Positions 14,199 to 21,340 are shown, counted from the first letter of the stretch. The stretch is DNA of 35,066 nt from Brevundimonas sp. UBA7534 (GCF_002479325.1 NZ_DLMO01000181.1:1-35066); one strand, 5' to 3'. The notes: a model not told the origin generated them from the sequence alone. Numbers and translations: made by a program.

Positions 14199-14756
14199 AT
14201 GTACGCGGTGATCAAGACCGGCGGCAAGCAGTACCGGGTCCAACCGGGCGACACCATCGTCGTCGAAAAGCTCGACGGCGACGCCGGCGCCGAGCTGAAG
14301 TTCGACAGCGTCCTGATGCTGGGCGGCGACAAGGGCGTGACCCTGGGCGCCCCGCTGATCGACGGCGCCTTCGTCGGCGCGACCCTGATCGAGACCCGCA
14401 AGGGCGAGAAGGTCAAGATCTTCAAGAAGACCCGCCGTCAGGGCTATCGCCGCACGAACGGCCATCGCCAGATGGAATCGGTGCTGCGCATCACCGGCAT
14501 CGAAGGCGCCGGCGAGACCGCCAAGTGGGACGGCAAGATCGACCTGCTGACCAAGGCCGAGATCGACCTGCGCGCGCGTGGCCTGGCCACTCGCGGAGCG
14601 ACCTCCTCGATCGGGTCGACCGAAACGGTCGTGACCGAGGCCGAAGGCGCCGACGTCAAGGGCGCCGTGGTCGAGAGCTCGGCTCCCGCCAAGAAGGCCC
14701 CGGCCAAGAAGAAGGCTCCCGCCAAGAAGGCCGAAGCGGCCGGCGACGAAGCCTGA
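14199..14756 (+). CDS. rplU: 50S ribosomal protein L21, with long C-terminal extension
   Basis: The first 105 or so residues are a standard L21: MYAVIKTGGKQYRVQPGDTI at the start and TRRQGYRRTNGHRQ in the rRNA-binding part. The protein is 185 aa, about 80 longer than E. coli L21. The extra part includes a segment of unknown fold (about 108-160) and a Lys/Ala/Pro repeat tail (about 165-180, based on KKAPAKK). Such tails occur in several alphaproteobacterial ribosomal proteins and probably contact RNA. It is cotranscribed with rpmA, 98 bases downstream, behind a promoter with a leader hairpin. Confidence 0.97.
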   Translation: MYAVIKTGGKQYRVQPGDTIVVEKLDGDAGAELKFDSVLMLGGDKGVTLGAPLIDGAFVGATLIETRKGEKVKIFKKTRRQGYRRTNGHRQMESVLRITGIEGAGETAKWDGKIDLLTKAEIDLRARGLATRGATSSIGSTETVVTEAEGADVKGAVVESSAPAKKAPAKKKAPAKKAEAAGDEA

Positions 14757-14796
14757 GACATTCACCGGCGCTTCACCCGCGCCATATGATATGAGG

Positions 14797-14833
14797 AGCG
14801 TCCTCAAGTAGGCCGAACGGCCGGTAGGACGCT
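14797..14833 (+). promoter_or_regulatory. Stem-loop in the rplU-rpmA intercistronic region
   Basis: AGCGTCCT (14797-14804) pairs with AGGACGCT (14826-14833) around an inner hairpin GGCC/GGCC with GAAC loop (14811-14822). It ends 21 bases ahead of the rpmA ATG and leaves the GAGCGGAG ribosome site free. No T-run follows, so it is not a terminator; mRNA processing or L27 control is possible. Confidence 0.55.
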
Positions 14834-14854
14834 AAGAAAGAGCGGAGCGATACG

Positions 14855-15139
14855 ATGGCTCACAAGAAATCCGGCGGTTCGTCGCGCAACGGTCGCGACT
14901 CCGAGTCCAAGCGCCTCGGCGTGAAGAAGTTCGGCGGCGAGCGCGTGCTGGCCGGCAACATCATTGTGCGTCAGCGCGGCACCACCTTCCACCCGGGTGA
15001 GAACATCGGCATGGGCCGTGACCACACCCTGTTCGCCCTTACCCCGGGCGCCGTGAAATTCACCACCAAGCGTGGCGGCCGTTGTTACGTGTCCGTACTT
15101 GCGGCCAACGACGACGCTCAGGCCATGGCCGCCGAGTAA
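14855..15139 (+). CDS. rpmA: 50S ribosomal protein L27
   Basis: The 94-aa protein shows the L27 signature throughout: MAHKKSGGSSRNGRDSESKR, then LGVKKFGGERVLAGNIIVRQ, RGTTFHPGENIGMGRDHTLF and ALTPGAVKF. The flexible N-terminus reaches the peptidyl-transferase centre of the large subunit. There is no cleavable N-terminal extension of the Firmicutes kind. It follows rplU in the universal rplU-rpmA order. The obgE gene that often comes next is absent; a GNAT gene follows instead. A terminator hairpin lies 70 bases after the stop. Confidence 0.98.
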   Translation: MAHKKSGGSSRNGRDSESKRLGVKKFGGERVLAGNIIVRQRGTTFHPGENIGMGRDHTLFALTPGAVKFTTKRGGRCYVSVLAANDDAQAMAAE

Positions 15140-15206
15140 CGCCATCTGGAAAGCCCGGATCGCGTTGCTCCACCAGCAGCCGATCCGGACCAGGGAAATT
15201 TTCCGC

Positions 15207-15240
15207 GGGGAGTCTGGATCACCAGGCTCCCCGTTTGCGT
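15207..15240 (+). terminator. Intrinsic terminator after rpmA
   Basis: GGGGAGTCTGG (15207-15217) pairs, with one mismatch, to CCAGGCTCCCC (15222-15232) over an ATCA loop; GTTTGCGTTT follows. An upstream hairpin (CCGGATCG 15155-15162 with CGATCCGG 15181-15188) precedes it. Confidence 0.7.
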
Positions 15241-15303
15241 TTCCCCGCCTCGAAGACCGTCCGAGCCCTCCAAGGAGATGGTCGAGAGAATGAGGCGATC
15301 GCC

Positions 15304-15837
15304 ATGTGCGTCATTGAAACCTCCCCCGTCGTCGAGACGCGGCGCCTGACGCTGCGTGCGCCCGCGCCCCAGGATGCGCCGCGCATCGCCGCCCTGGCCA
15401 ACGACATCGACATCGCCCGCATGACCAAGCGGATGCCGCACCCCTTCCATGTGAAGCACGCCGAGGACTTCGTCCTGCAGGTCGCCGCCCAGGACCCCGC
15501 CCGCGCCAGTACCTTCGTCATCGAGCACGAGGACCAGGGCCCGGTCGGCGTGATCGGACTGTTCGAGGGCGAGGACCGGGTGCCCGAGACGGGCTACTGG
15601 ATCGGGCGCGAGTTCTGGGGCCGGGGCTTCGCCACCGAGGCCCTGGAAGGCGCCCTGGTCTGGGCCAGCCGCAAGTGGCGCCGGCGCGCCCTGGTCGCCG
15701 GCCACTTCGCCGACAATCCGGCGTCGGGGCGGGTGCTGGAAAAGGCCGGCTTCCTCTACACCGGCGAGACCCGCCGCGCGTTCAGCCTGGCGCGCCGGGC
15801 CGATGCGGACACCCGCATGATGGTGTGGATGGCCTGA
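15304..15837 (+). CDS. GNAT-family N-acetyltransferase (RimJ/RimL-like)
   Basis: The 177-aa protein begins ETRRLTLRAPAPQDAPRIAA, the usual start of RimJ/RimL-type acetyltransferases. It has the acetyl-CoA loop in YWIGREFWGRGFATEALEGA, and NPASGRVLEKAGF near the end, where the Asn and Glu-Lys-x-Gly-Phe are conserved. ATG 15304 is the start that keeps the domain complete. It transfers acetyl from acetyl-CoA to an amine, often a protein N-terminus or a small molecule; the substrate is unknown. It lies after the rpmA terminator on the same strand and ends convergent to the Flp operon, 6 bases from the small membrane gene. Confidence 0.9.
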   Translation: MCVIETSPVVETRRLTLRAPAPQDAPRIAALANDIDIARMTKRMPHPFHVKHAEDFVLQVAAQDPARASTFVIEHEDQGPVGVIGLFEGEDRVPETGYWIGREFWGRGFATEALEGALVWASRKWRRRALVAGHFADNPASGRVLEKAGFLYTGETRRAFSLARRADADTRMMVWMA

Positions 15838-15843
15838 CGGGCG

Positions 15844-15999
15844 TCAGGGCGCGCCCGACGCCGGGCCGCCCGGCTCGTCCTGTTCGCCGTCCACGTCGCG
15901 GTCGACCCGCCCGCGACCGCGGCCCTCTATCCCCATCGACAGGGCGAACAGGGCGCCGGCGAAGACCATGGCCAGGACGATCAGCAGGATCAGGTTCAT
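15844..15999 (-). CDS. Small single-pass membrane protein in the flp operon, 51 aa
   Basis: This short frame from ATG 15999 encodes MNLILLIVLAMVFAGALFAL at once, a membrane helix of about 20 residues, then SMGIEGRGRGR and a strongly charged tail ending GGPASGAP. I do not recognise a family. It starts 25 bases after the second flp gene on the same strand, so it is probably cotranscribed. The upstream ribosome site is weak. A charged tail on an N-terminal hydrophobic helix is what a real small membrane protein looks like, but a chance frame is not excluded. Confidence 0.55.
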   Translation of the reverse strand: MNLILLIVLAMVFAGALFALSMGIEGRGRGRVDRDVDGEQDEPGGPASGAP

Positions 16000-16024
16000 G
16001 CGATGGCAACGCCCGAGGGAGCGA

Positions 16025-16213
16025 TCAGTTCGAGGTCACGTCCGGCGGGGTCGCCATCTGCCCGCCCAGGCGGGTGAAGGCCTCCTTCATCTCCGGGCCG
16101 AAGGCGCTGAGGCAGATAATGAGGGCCGCGCCCATCAACCCGACCAGAAGGCCGTATTCGATGGCGGTCGCGCCGGACTGGTCGCGGCGGAAACGTTGGA
16201 TAAGCGCGGTCAT
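16025..16213 (-). CDS. Flp-type pilin, copy 2
   Basis: The 62-aa prepilin begins at ATG 16213. The short basic leader (MTALIQRFRRDQSG) is followed by the prepilin peptidase site G/ATAIEYG with Glu at +5, then a hydrophobic helix (LLVGLMGAALIICLSAFGPE) and a short polar tail. It belongs to the Flp/Tad class IVb pilins, which form thin adhesive filaments. It is the same length as copy 1 and similar through the leader and helix, so the pair arose by duplication. A hairpin terminator between the two copies should lower its expression relative to copy 1. Confidence 0.92.
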   Translation of the reverse strand: MTALIQRFRRDQSGATAIEYGLLVGLMGAALIICLSAFGPEMKEAFTRLGGQMATPPDVTSN

Positions 16214-16284
16214 GCCGGCTCGCCTCCTCGGGCGCGAAGCCCGTGCGGGTCGATCGGCCGACGGGCCGGTCCCGTGAATTGAAA

Positions 16285-16313
16285 GAAGGCCGGGACGAAA
16301 CGCCCCGGCCTTC
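16285..16313 (-). terminator. Hairpin terminator/attenuator between the two flp genes
   Basis: GAAGGCCGGG (16285-16294) pairs with CCCGGCCTTC (16304-16313). Read leftward, TTTCAATT follows, so the termination signal is partial. It lies between the copy 1 stop and the copy 2 start. Confidence 0.7.
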
Positions 16314-16338
16314 TCCGACTTGACGTCAGGCGTCAGGA

Positions 16339-16527
16339 TCAGCCGCCGGTGATGTCGTCGGTGCCGGTCATGCTGTCGCCGATGCCTTCGAAGGCGGTCT
16401 TCATCTGCGGGCCGAAGGCCGTCAAGCAGGTGATGATGGCGACGGCCATCAGGGCGGCGATCAGGCCGTATTCGATGGCGGTGGCGCCGGACTCGTCCTT
16501 GACGAAACGCGAAACGAACTTGGTCAT
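16339..16527 (-). CDS. Flp-type pilin, copy 1
   Basis: The 62-aa prepilin starts at ATG 16527 behind an AAAAGGG ribosome site; an in-frame longer start at 16596 would break the pilin leader pattern. The leader MTKFVSRFVKDESG ends at the G/ATAIEYG cleavage site, followed by a hydrophobic helix (LIAALMAVAIITCLTAFGPQ) and a polar tail ending DDITGG. The good ribosome site and first position in the transcript suggest that this is the major pilin. Assembly needs a Tad secretin, ATPase and prepilin peptidase, none of which is in this window. Confidence 0.94.
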   Translation of the reverse strand: MTKFVSRFVKDESGATAIEYGLIAALMAVAIITCLTAFGPQMKTAFEGIGDSMTGTDDITGG

Positions 16528-16763
16528 GGTAATCCCTTTTCGATTTTGATCTGCGAGCAACTGGCGGGGGGAGCCGGCAGCCCGCTTGACCCCCAAAACG
16601 CAGGATCAAAATGCCCGACAGCTGTTAAAGTCGGGTCACAGGGTTTGGTTATCCCCTGATTCACCACGAAAAATATGCATGACTGGCCGAAATCCTTTGT
16701 TGAGGATTGCGGCGCATCCTCGCGGACGTCCCGCGCGTGCGCGCCTTATTCATCAGGGTCGCC

Positions 16764-17192
16764 ATGTCCCGCCTTCCCGCCGTCCTGAGCGCGCTTGCGC
16801 TGCTCGCCGTTCCGACCCTGGCGCTTTCCCAGGCCAACAGCCTGAGCATCGAAATCGACCGCGCCTCGCGCGTTCAGCTGCCGGGGGCGGCCGCCTCGGT
16901 CATCGTCGGCAATCCGCAGATCGCCGATGTCTCGGTGGTCGACGCCAACACCCTGTTCATCACCGGCAAGGGCTATGGCGTGACCGAGGTGATCGCCGTG
17001 GACGCCATCGGCCGCACCCTGTTCCAGCGCGAGGTCGTCGTCACCGGCGGTTCGACCGGATCGGTGCGCGTGTGGCGCGGCGGCCAGGCGACCGAGATGG
17101 CCTGCGCCGCCTCCTGCGCCCCCAGCGTCCGCGCGGTCGGCGACACCGGCGCGGTCGGTTCGCCCTCGGCGCCCGCCGTCACGACGCCCTGA
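16764..17192 (+). CDS. Stand-alone CpaC/RcpA N-terminal-like pilus assembly protein
   Basis: The 142-aa protein from ATG 16764 has a signal peptide (MSRLPAVLSALALLAVPTLA, then LSQA). Residues about 25-105 resemble the N-terminal domain of Tad secretins (pilus assembly N-terminal domain): ASVIVGNPQIADVSVVDANT, LFITGKGYGVTEVIAVD. The secretin barrel domain is absent and the protein ends in a short Ala/Pro/Thr tail. It is periplasmic by prediction and may accompany or modulate the main CpaC. An upstream TTG at 16707 would lengthen the leader and is less likely. The 236-base gap before it shows a 6-bp inverted repeat (16614-16635) but no promoter I can name. Confidence 0.8.
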   Translation: MSRLPAVLSALALLAVPTLALSQANSLSIEIDRASRVQLPGAAASVIVGNPQIADVSVVDANTLFITGKGYGVTEVIAVDAIGRTLFQREVVVTGGSTGSVRVWRGGQATEMACAASCAPSVRAVGDTGAVGSPSAPAVTTP

Positions 17193-17197
17193 CCCGG

Positions 17198-17743
17198 ATG
17201 CGCCTGTCCTTCGCCAACCTGCGTCGTCTCCAGCGCCGCCGTCGCTCGCGCGACGGCTCGGCGGCGGTCGAGTTCGCGATGATCGCCCTGCCGTTCTTCA
17301 TGATGCTGTTCGCCATCTTCGAGCTGGCGACGATCATCACCCTGGATTCGGTGCTGGAGAACGCCACCATCCAGACCGGTCGCCTGGTCCGCACCGGCCA
17401 GGCCGAATCCCAGGGCTTCGACGGGGTGAAGTTCAAACAGGCCCTGTGCCAGCGGATGAACGTCTTCCGCCCCGACTGCGCCAATCGCGCGCGCGTCGAC
17501 GTGCGCGTGGTCGACAACTTCGCCAATCCGATCCCGGCGGTCGAACAGCCGACCGGCCCGGACGATCCCTACAACGGCGGCGAACCGGGCCAGCTGATGC
17601 TGGTCACCGTCTGGTATCGCCAGCCGGTGCTGACCCCCTTCCTCAGCAAGGGCGCCACGGGCTCCGGCCGCGAGACGGTGCTGACCGCCACCACCGCCTT
17701 CCGCAACGAACCCTGGGGCACGCCCGCCCCGCTGGCGGGTTGA
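17198..17743 (+). CDS. TadE-like pseudopilin, copy 1
   Basis: The 181-aa protein starts at ATG 17198, 5 bases after the previous stop. A basic head (LQRRRRSRDG) leads to the TadE signature GSAAVEFAMIALPFFMMLFA, a class IVb pseudopilin-like N-terminus with Glu at the usual position. The rest is a periplasmic domain with two Cys residues (ALCQRMNVFRPDCAN) that may pair. TadE-type minor pseudopilins are processed by the prepilin peptidase and help build the Flp pilus. Short spacing to both neighbours supports one operon. Confidence 0.88.
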   Translation: MRLSFANLRRLQRRRRSRDGSAAVEFAMIALPFFMMLFAIFELATIITLDSVLENATIQTGRLVRTGQAESQGFDGVKFKQALCQRMNVFRPDCANRARVDVRVVDNFANPIPAVEQPTGPDDPYNGGEPGQLMLVTVWYRQPVLTPFLSKGATGSGRETVLTATTAFRNEPWGTPAPLAG

Positions 17744-17748
17744 GGCCT

Positions 17749-18288
17749 ATGGTCCGGACCTTTCTTCGCCGGCTGCGGCACGACACCCGCGGCGTCTCGG
17801 CGGTCGAGTTCGCCATTCTGGCGCCGACCATCATCATGATCTACTTCGGCCTGGTGGAGTTCGCCCAGGGCTACATGGCCCAGAAGCGCACCACCCACGT
17901 CGCCTCGATGGTGGCCGACCTGACTGCCCAGAACGCCAGCCTGACCACCAGTCAGATCACCAACATCTTCGGCATCGGCGACAAGATCATGCGGCCCTTT
18001 TCGGACGCCGATCTCAGCCAGCGGGTCACCAGCGTGGCGCGCAGCGGCAATACGGTGAAGGTGGTCTGGAGCCGCGCCAACGGCGGCCTGGCGCCGCTGG
18101 CCAAGAACAGCGTCTACACCGTGCCGTCGCTGGACCTGCTGCCGGACGGAGAGGGGCTGATCGTCGCGGAATCGGCGTTCAAATACACCTCGCCGGTCGA
18201 TTTCGTCCTGCCCCAGCCGGTGACCTTCCGCCACACCTCCTACCTGCGCCCGCGCAACACCGACACGGTCGATTGCAGCAACTGCTAG
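17749..18288 (+). CDS. TadE/TadG-like pseudopilin, copy 2
   Basis: The 179-aa protein starts at ATG 17749, 5 bases after copy 1. The N-terminal signature is DTRGVSAVEFAILAPTIIMI, a membrane helix preceded by a basic segment, followed by a periplasmic domain of about 140 residues ending in DTVDCSNC. The two C-terminal Cys residues may form a disulphide. It is the third gene of a cpaC-N-like/tadE/tadE operon. The stop codon (TAG 18286-18288) overlaps the stop of the convergent pabB by two bases, so there is no room for a separate terminator. Confidence 0.87.
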   Translation: MVRTFLRRLRHDTRGVSAVEFAILAPTIIMIYFGLVEFAQGYMAQKRTTHVASMVADLTAQNASLTTSQITNIFGIGDKIMRPFSDADLSQRVTSVARSGNTVKVVWSRANGGLAPLAKNSVYTVPSLDLLPDGEGLIVAESAFKYTSPVDFVLPQPVTFRHTSYLRPRNTDTVDCSNC

Positions 18289-19592
18289 CCGGCCAGCGCC
18301 TGGCGGATCGCGGCGATCTTGGCCTCGGTCTCGGCCAGTTCGGCGTCGGGATCGCTGTCGGCCACGATGCCCGCGCCGGCCAGGGTGCGAAACCGCCAGC
18401 GGCCGTCCCCCTCCTGCTCGAACGCCGCCGTGCGGATCAGGACCGAAGCCGTCAGGCCGCCGTCCTCCTCCACCAGGAACAGAGAGCCGCACCAAGGCCC
18501 GCGCGGCGGCTCGTGGGCGGCGATCACCTTCATCGCCTGATGCTTGGGCGCGCCGGTGATCGAGCCGGGCGGAAAGGTCGCCTCCATCAGATCCGCCGGG
18601 CCTACTCCCGCCGCCGCCCGGCCCGTGACGGTCGACACCAGGTGATGCACCGTCGGATGCCGCTCCAGCGCGAACAGCGCCTCGACCCGGACCGAACCGG
18701 GCCGCGAGACGCGCGCCAGGTCGTTGCGCATCAGGTCGACGATCATCAGGTTCTCGGCCCGGTCCTTGGCGCTGGCCACCAGTTCGGCGGCGCGGGCGGC
18801 GTCTTCCGCCGCATCGGCCGCGCGGGGGCGGGTGCCCTTGATCGGCCGCGCCTCGATGCGGCCCGTCGCGGCCTGGAAGGCCAGGAACAGTTCGGGCGAG
18901 TTGGACACCAGCGCCCGCTCGCCGATCCGCCAATAGGCCCCGAACGGCGAGGCGCGTCCCTGCTGCAGGCGCAGGAAGACGTCGAACGGATCGCCGCCCG
19001 GCTTCAGCCGCCCGCCCCAGGCGCGCGCCACATTGGCCTGGAACAGTTCGCCGGCCGCGATGCGCGCGACCACGTCGGCCACGGCGGCGCGATAGGCGTC
19101 GTCGCCGGCTTCGGCCGCGAAGGCCTCGGCCGGGGCGGGGGGGGCGGCGGGCGTCGCCGCGCGCTCCAGCCAGCCGGCGGCCCGGCGGGCGGCCGCCTCG
19201 GCCTGGGCGGTGGTGCGCCCGCGTCCGACGGCGCGGACCGTCCCCGCATGGTGGTCAAAGCTCAGCAGCGCCGGATAGCGGGCCAGCATCAGGTCGGGCC
19301 AGACCTCGTTCCTCGGCCCGGTCGCCGGCCGCGCGCCGGCGTCATAGGCGGCCAGCCCGACCGTGCCGGGTCCGAACGCCGGATCGCGCAGGGCTGCGAA
19401 GGGGGCGGGGGGCTCGACCGCGCCAACATGGACCCGGTCCGGTTCGGCCGCGACGTGCGACCAGCGCCCGCCCCGCCCGCCGTCCGACAGCAGGACCAGG
19501 GCGCCGTCGCCGCCGCCCAGGCCCGCCGCCACGTGGACCGGATCCGTCCACGGACGATCCAGGACGACGACCGTTTCGCCAGCCCCGCTCAC
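18285..19592 (-). CDS. pabB: Aminodeoxychorismate synthase component I
   Basis: The 435-aa chorismate-binding enzyme makes 4-amino-4-deoxychorismate for folate. The PIKGT motif at residues 250-254 has Lys252, the residue that separates PabB from anthranilate synthases (PIAGT). ENLMIVDLMRNDLARVSRPG, FPPGSITGAPKHQAM and TLAGAGIVADSDPDAE complete the chorismate site. The start is GTG 19592, inside a GTGA overlap with the phosphatase gene, so the two are translationally coupled. The same frame stays open far upstream, but that part is antisense-like shadow of the phosphatase gene. The amidotransferase PabA must be encoded elsewhere. Confidence 0.93.
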   Translation of the reverse strand: MSGAGETVVVLDRPWTDPVHVAAGLGGGDGALVLLSDGGRGGRWSHVAAEPDRVHVGAVEPPAPFAALRDPAFGPGTVGLAAYDAGARPATGPRNEVWPDLMLARYPALLSFDHHAGTVRAVGRGRTTAQAEAAARRAAGWLERAATPAAPPAPAEAFAAEAGDDAYRAAVADVVARIAAGELFQANVARAWGGRLKPGGDPFDVFLRLQQGRASPFGAYWRIGERALVSNSPELFLAFQAATGRIEARPIKGTRPRAADAAEDAARAAELVASAKDRAENLMIVDLMRNDLARVSRPGSVRVEALFALERHPTVHHLVSTVTGRAAAGVGPADLMEATFPPGSITGAPKHQAMKVIAAHEPPRGPWCGSLFLVEEDGGLTASVLIRTAAFEQEGDGRWRFRTLAGAGIVADSDPDAELAETEAKIAAIRQALAG

Positions 19593-20368
19593 GCTGACAG
19601 CCGCGCCTCGATCCCCGCGCGCAGGGCGCTGTCCACGCCCAGGGCCTGTTCCAGATAGGCGTCGACCGAGCCGTGCCGCGCCTCGATCTCGGCGAAGGCG
19701 GCCTCCAGATAGGCGGCCTCCACCCCCAGGAAGGCCACCACCGCCGCGTCGGAGGCGACCCGACCGGTCATCTTCTCCAGCCGCCGCGCGATGGCGGGCG
19801 CCCGGCCCGCCAGATCCACCGCCGTATTGGTCAGCAGATAGTCCTCGACCATGTCGTCGCGCCCCACGCCCAGCAGATGATGGGTCAGGGCGGCCAGGAA
19901 GCCGGTCCTGTCCTTGCCCGCCGCGCAGTGGATCAGCACCGCCCCGTCCGCCTGGGCCAAGGCGCGGAAATAGCGGGCGAAGAGGTCCAGATGGGCCGCG
20001 TCGAACGGCAGCCGGCGATAGGTCATGTCCATGAACCGCCGCCCGCTGTCGGGGGTCAGGTCCCCGCTCTTCAGAAAGGCGATGTGCGGCGCCTCGGCCC
20101 CGTCGTCCAGGCCGCCCTCGATCACCGCGGCGGCGAACCCCTCGTGCCGGCGCGAGGGCTGGTCGCGGCGTTCGCCGGGGCGGCGCAGGTCGACCACCGC
20201 CGCGATCCCCAGCGCCTTCACCCGCTCCAGGTCCGCGTCGCTGGCCCGCGCATGATGGGCCGAACGCAGCAGGCGGCCGGGGCGCACGCGCCGCCCGGCC
20301 GCCGTGGCGTAGTCGCCATAGTCGCGGAAGTTGTCGATGGCGTCGAAACGCAGGAGGCGCGGGCTCAT
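19589..20368 (-). CDS. Tyrosine/dual-specificity phosphatase-like protein
   Basis: The 259-aa protein belongs to the bacterial Tyr-phosphatase-3 family. The P-loop is HCAAGKDRTG with nucleophile Cys148 and Arg154. N-terminal FDAIDNFRDYGDY and AVVDLRRPGERR are characteristic of this group (FRD and DLR motifs). It may dephosphorylate protein tyrosine or phosphoinositide-like substrates; for most bacterial members the target is unknown. It overlaps pabB by GTGA and follows the wHTH gene by only 8 bases, so four leftward genes from 21302 to 18285 probably form one transcript. Confidence 0.9.
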   Translation of the reverse strand: MSPRLLRFDAIDNFRDYGDYATAAGRRVRPGRLLRSAHHARASDADLERVKALGIAAVVDLRRPGERRDQPSRRHEGFAAAVIEGGLDDGAEAPHIAFLKSGDLTPDSGRRFMDMTYRRLPFDAAHLDLFARYFRALAQADGAVLIHCAAGKDRTGFLAALTHHLLGVGRDDMVEDYLLTNTAVDLAGRAPAIARRLEKMTGRVASDAAVVAFLGVEAAYLEAAFAEIEARHGSVDAYLEQALGVDSALRAGIEARLSA

Positions 20369-20376
20369 GCCCTCTT

Positions 20377-20679
20377 CTAGCGCGCGGGCAGCAGGCCCGC
20401 CATCGCATCGAGATAGGCCACGAAGGCGGTGCGCCCGTCGTCGGTCAGCCGCGCCGTCGTCAGCGGCTTGCGGCCGGCGAAGGTCTTTTCGACGGCGACG
20501 AACCCCGCCTCTTCCAGCTTGCGCAGATGGACCGACAGGTTGCCGTCGGTGGTCTGCAGGCGCGCCTTCAGGGTGGCGAAGTCCGCCGCCTCGGCCCCGG
20601 ACAGATAGGCCATGATCCCCAGGCGAATGCGGCCGTGGATCACCTCGTCGATGCGGCCGATGTCGAAATCGTCCGCCAT
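20377..20679 (-). CDS. Winged-helix transcriptional regulator (MarR/ArsR-like, 100 aa)
   Basis: The 100-aa protein from ATG 20679 is almost all one winged-helix domain. GRIRLGIMAYLSGAEAADFA, then TLKARLQTTDGNLSVHLRKL with the recognition helix, and EEAGFVAVEKTFAGRKPLTT forming the wing. It lacks the metal-binding Cys/His of ArsR sensors. Its start overlaps the stop of the six-TM protein gene (TGATG), which makes the pair a coupled unit. Such small wHTH proteins commonly repress their own operon; a near-perfect palindrome sits 39 bases ahead of the operon start (21341-21357). Confidence 0.88.
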   Translation of the reverse strand: MADDFDIGRIDEVIHGRIRLGIMAYLSGAEAADFATLKARLQTTDGNLSVHLRKLEEAGFVAVEKTFAGRKPLTTARLTDDGRTAFVAYLDAMAGLLPAR

Positions 20680-21302
20680 CAGACGACCTCCGACGGTTCC
20701 TGCCGCATCAGGATCAGGCCGGGGATCAGGGCGACGGCCGCCAGCACCACGGTGAAGACCAGATAGATGGCCGGCGAATCCGCGAACCAGGCCACGGCCA
20801 CCGCCCCGGCGTAGGACAGCAGGGCCGTCATCGTCATCCAGCGGGTCCGCGTCATGGCCGCGCCGACCATCCACGCCGAGCCGTAGGCGACCAGGACGAT
20901 CGTCGGCATCGCCATCATCCACCGCCAGTCGCCCGACTTCACCGCCAGGGCGACCAGGCCCAGCCACGTCACGAAGATGCCGTAGCCGACCCCGCTCCAG
21001 GCCGCGCCCACCGCGGTGTTGCCCGAGGAGTTGTAGCCCGGCTTGCCCTTCATCCGGCCGATCAGAACCGTCAGCACGCCCGCGAAGACGACGCCCGCCC
21101 CGATCCACAGCCACAGCTGCGCCCAGGGACTGACGCTCACGACGCCCGACTGGATGGCCCACTGGCCCAGGTTCGCGGCGCCGAAGATCACGGCGGCCGC
21201 GACCAGCACCGGTCCGGCCATCAGGGGCGCGTGTCGGCCCTCATGGGCCAGGGCCCGCATATAGGCGATGTCGTCTTGAAGGGTCTGCGTGTCGCGCGTC
21301 AT
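20679..21302 (-). CDS. Six-helix membrane protein paired with the wHTH regulator
   Basis: The 207-aa protein starts at ATG 21302 behind an AGGAGG-type ribosome site. After a polar head (residues 1-27) it shows about six hydrophobic segments (near 28-48, 60-82, 95-120, 127-147, 155-172, 177-197). No transporter motif is evident and I do not recognise a family with certainty. Its stop overlaps the wHTH start (TGATG). Membrane protein plus small wHTH is a recurrent stress or growth-phase switch pair in proteobacteria, but the function here is unknown. It is the first gene of the transcript behind the 21341-21357 palindrome. Confidence 0.82.
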   Translation of the reverse strand: MTRDTQTLQDDIAYMRALAHEGRHAPLMAGPVLVAAAVIFGAANLGQWAIQSGVVSVSPWAQLWLWIGAGVVFAGVLTVLIGRMKGKPGYNSSGNTAVGAAWSGVGYGIFVTWLGLVALAVKSGDWRWMMAMPTIVLVAYGSAWMVGAAMTRTRWMTMTALLSYAGAVAVAWFADSPAIYLVFTVVLAAVALIPGLILMRQEPSEVV

Positions 21303-21340
21303 GGCGTCCTCCTGTGAACTGGATCCACCATGCATCAAGA

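Noticed and set aside
16596..16763. Possible sigma-54 or CtrA promoter ahead of the pilin genes
   Set aside because: No TGGC-N8-TGC or TTAA-N7-TTAA match could be found on either strand; only a 6-bp inverted repeat is present.
19593..20408. Upstream extension of the pabB frame to position 20408
   Set aside because: The extra part is an out-of-frame reading of the phosphatase gene; PabB similarity starts at GTG 19592 in the GTGA overlap.
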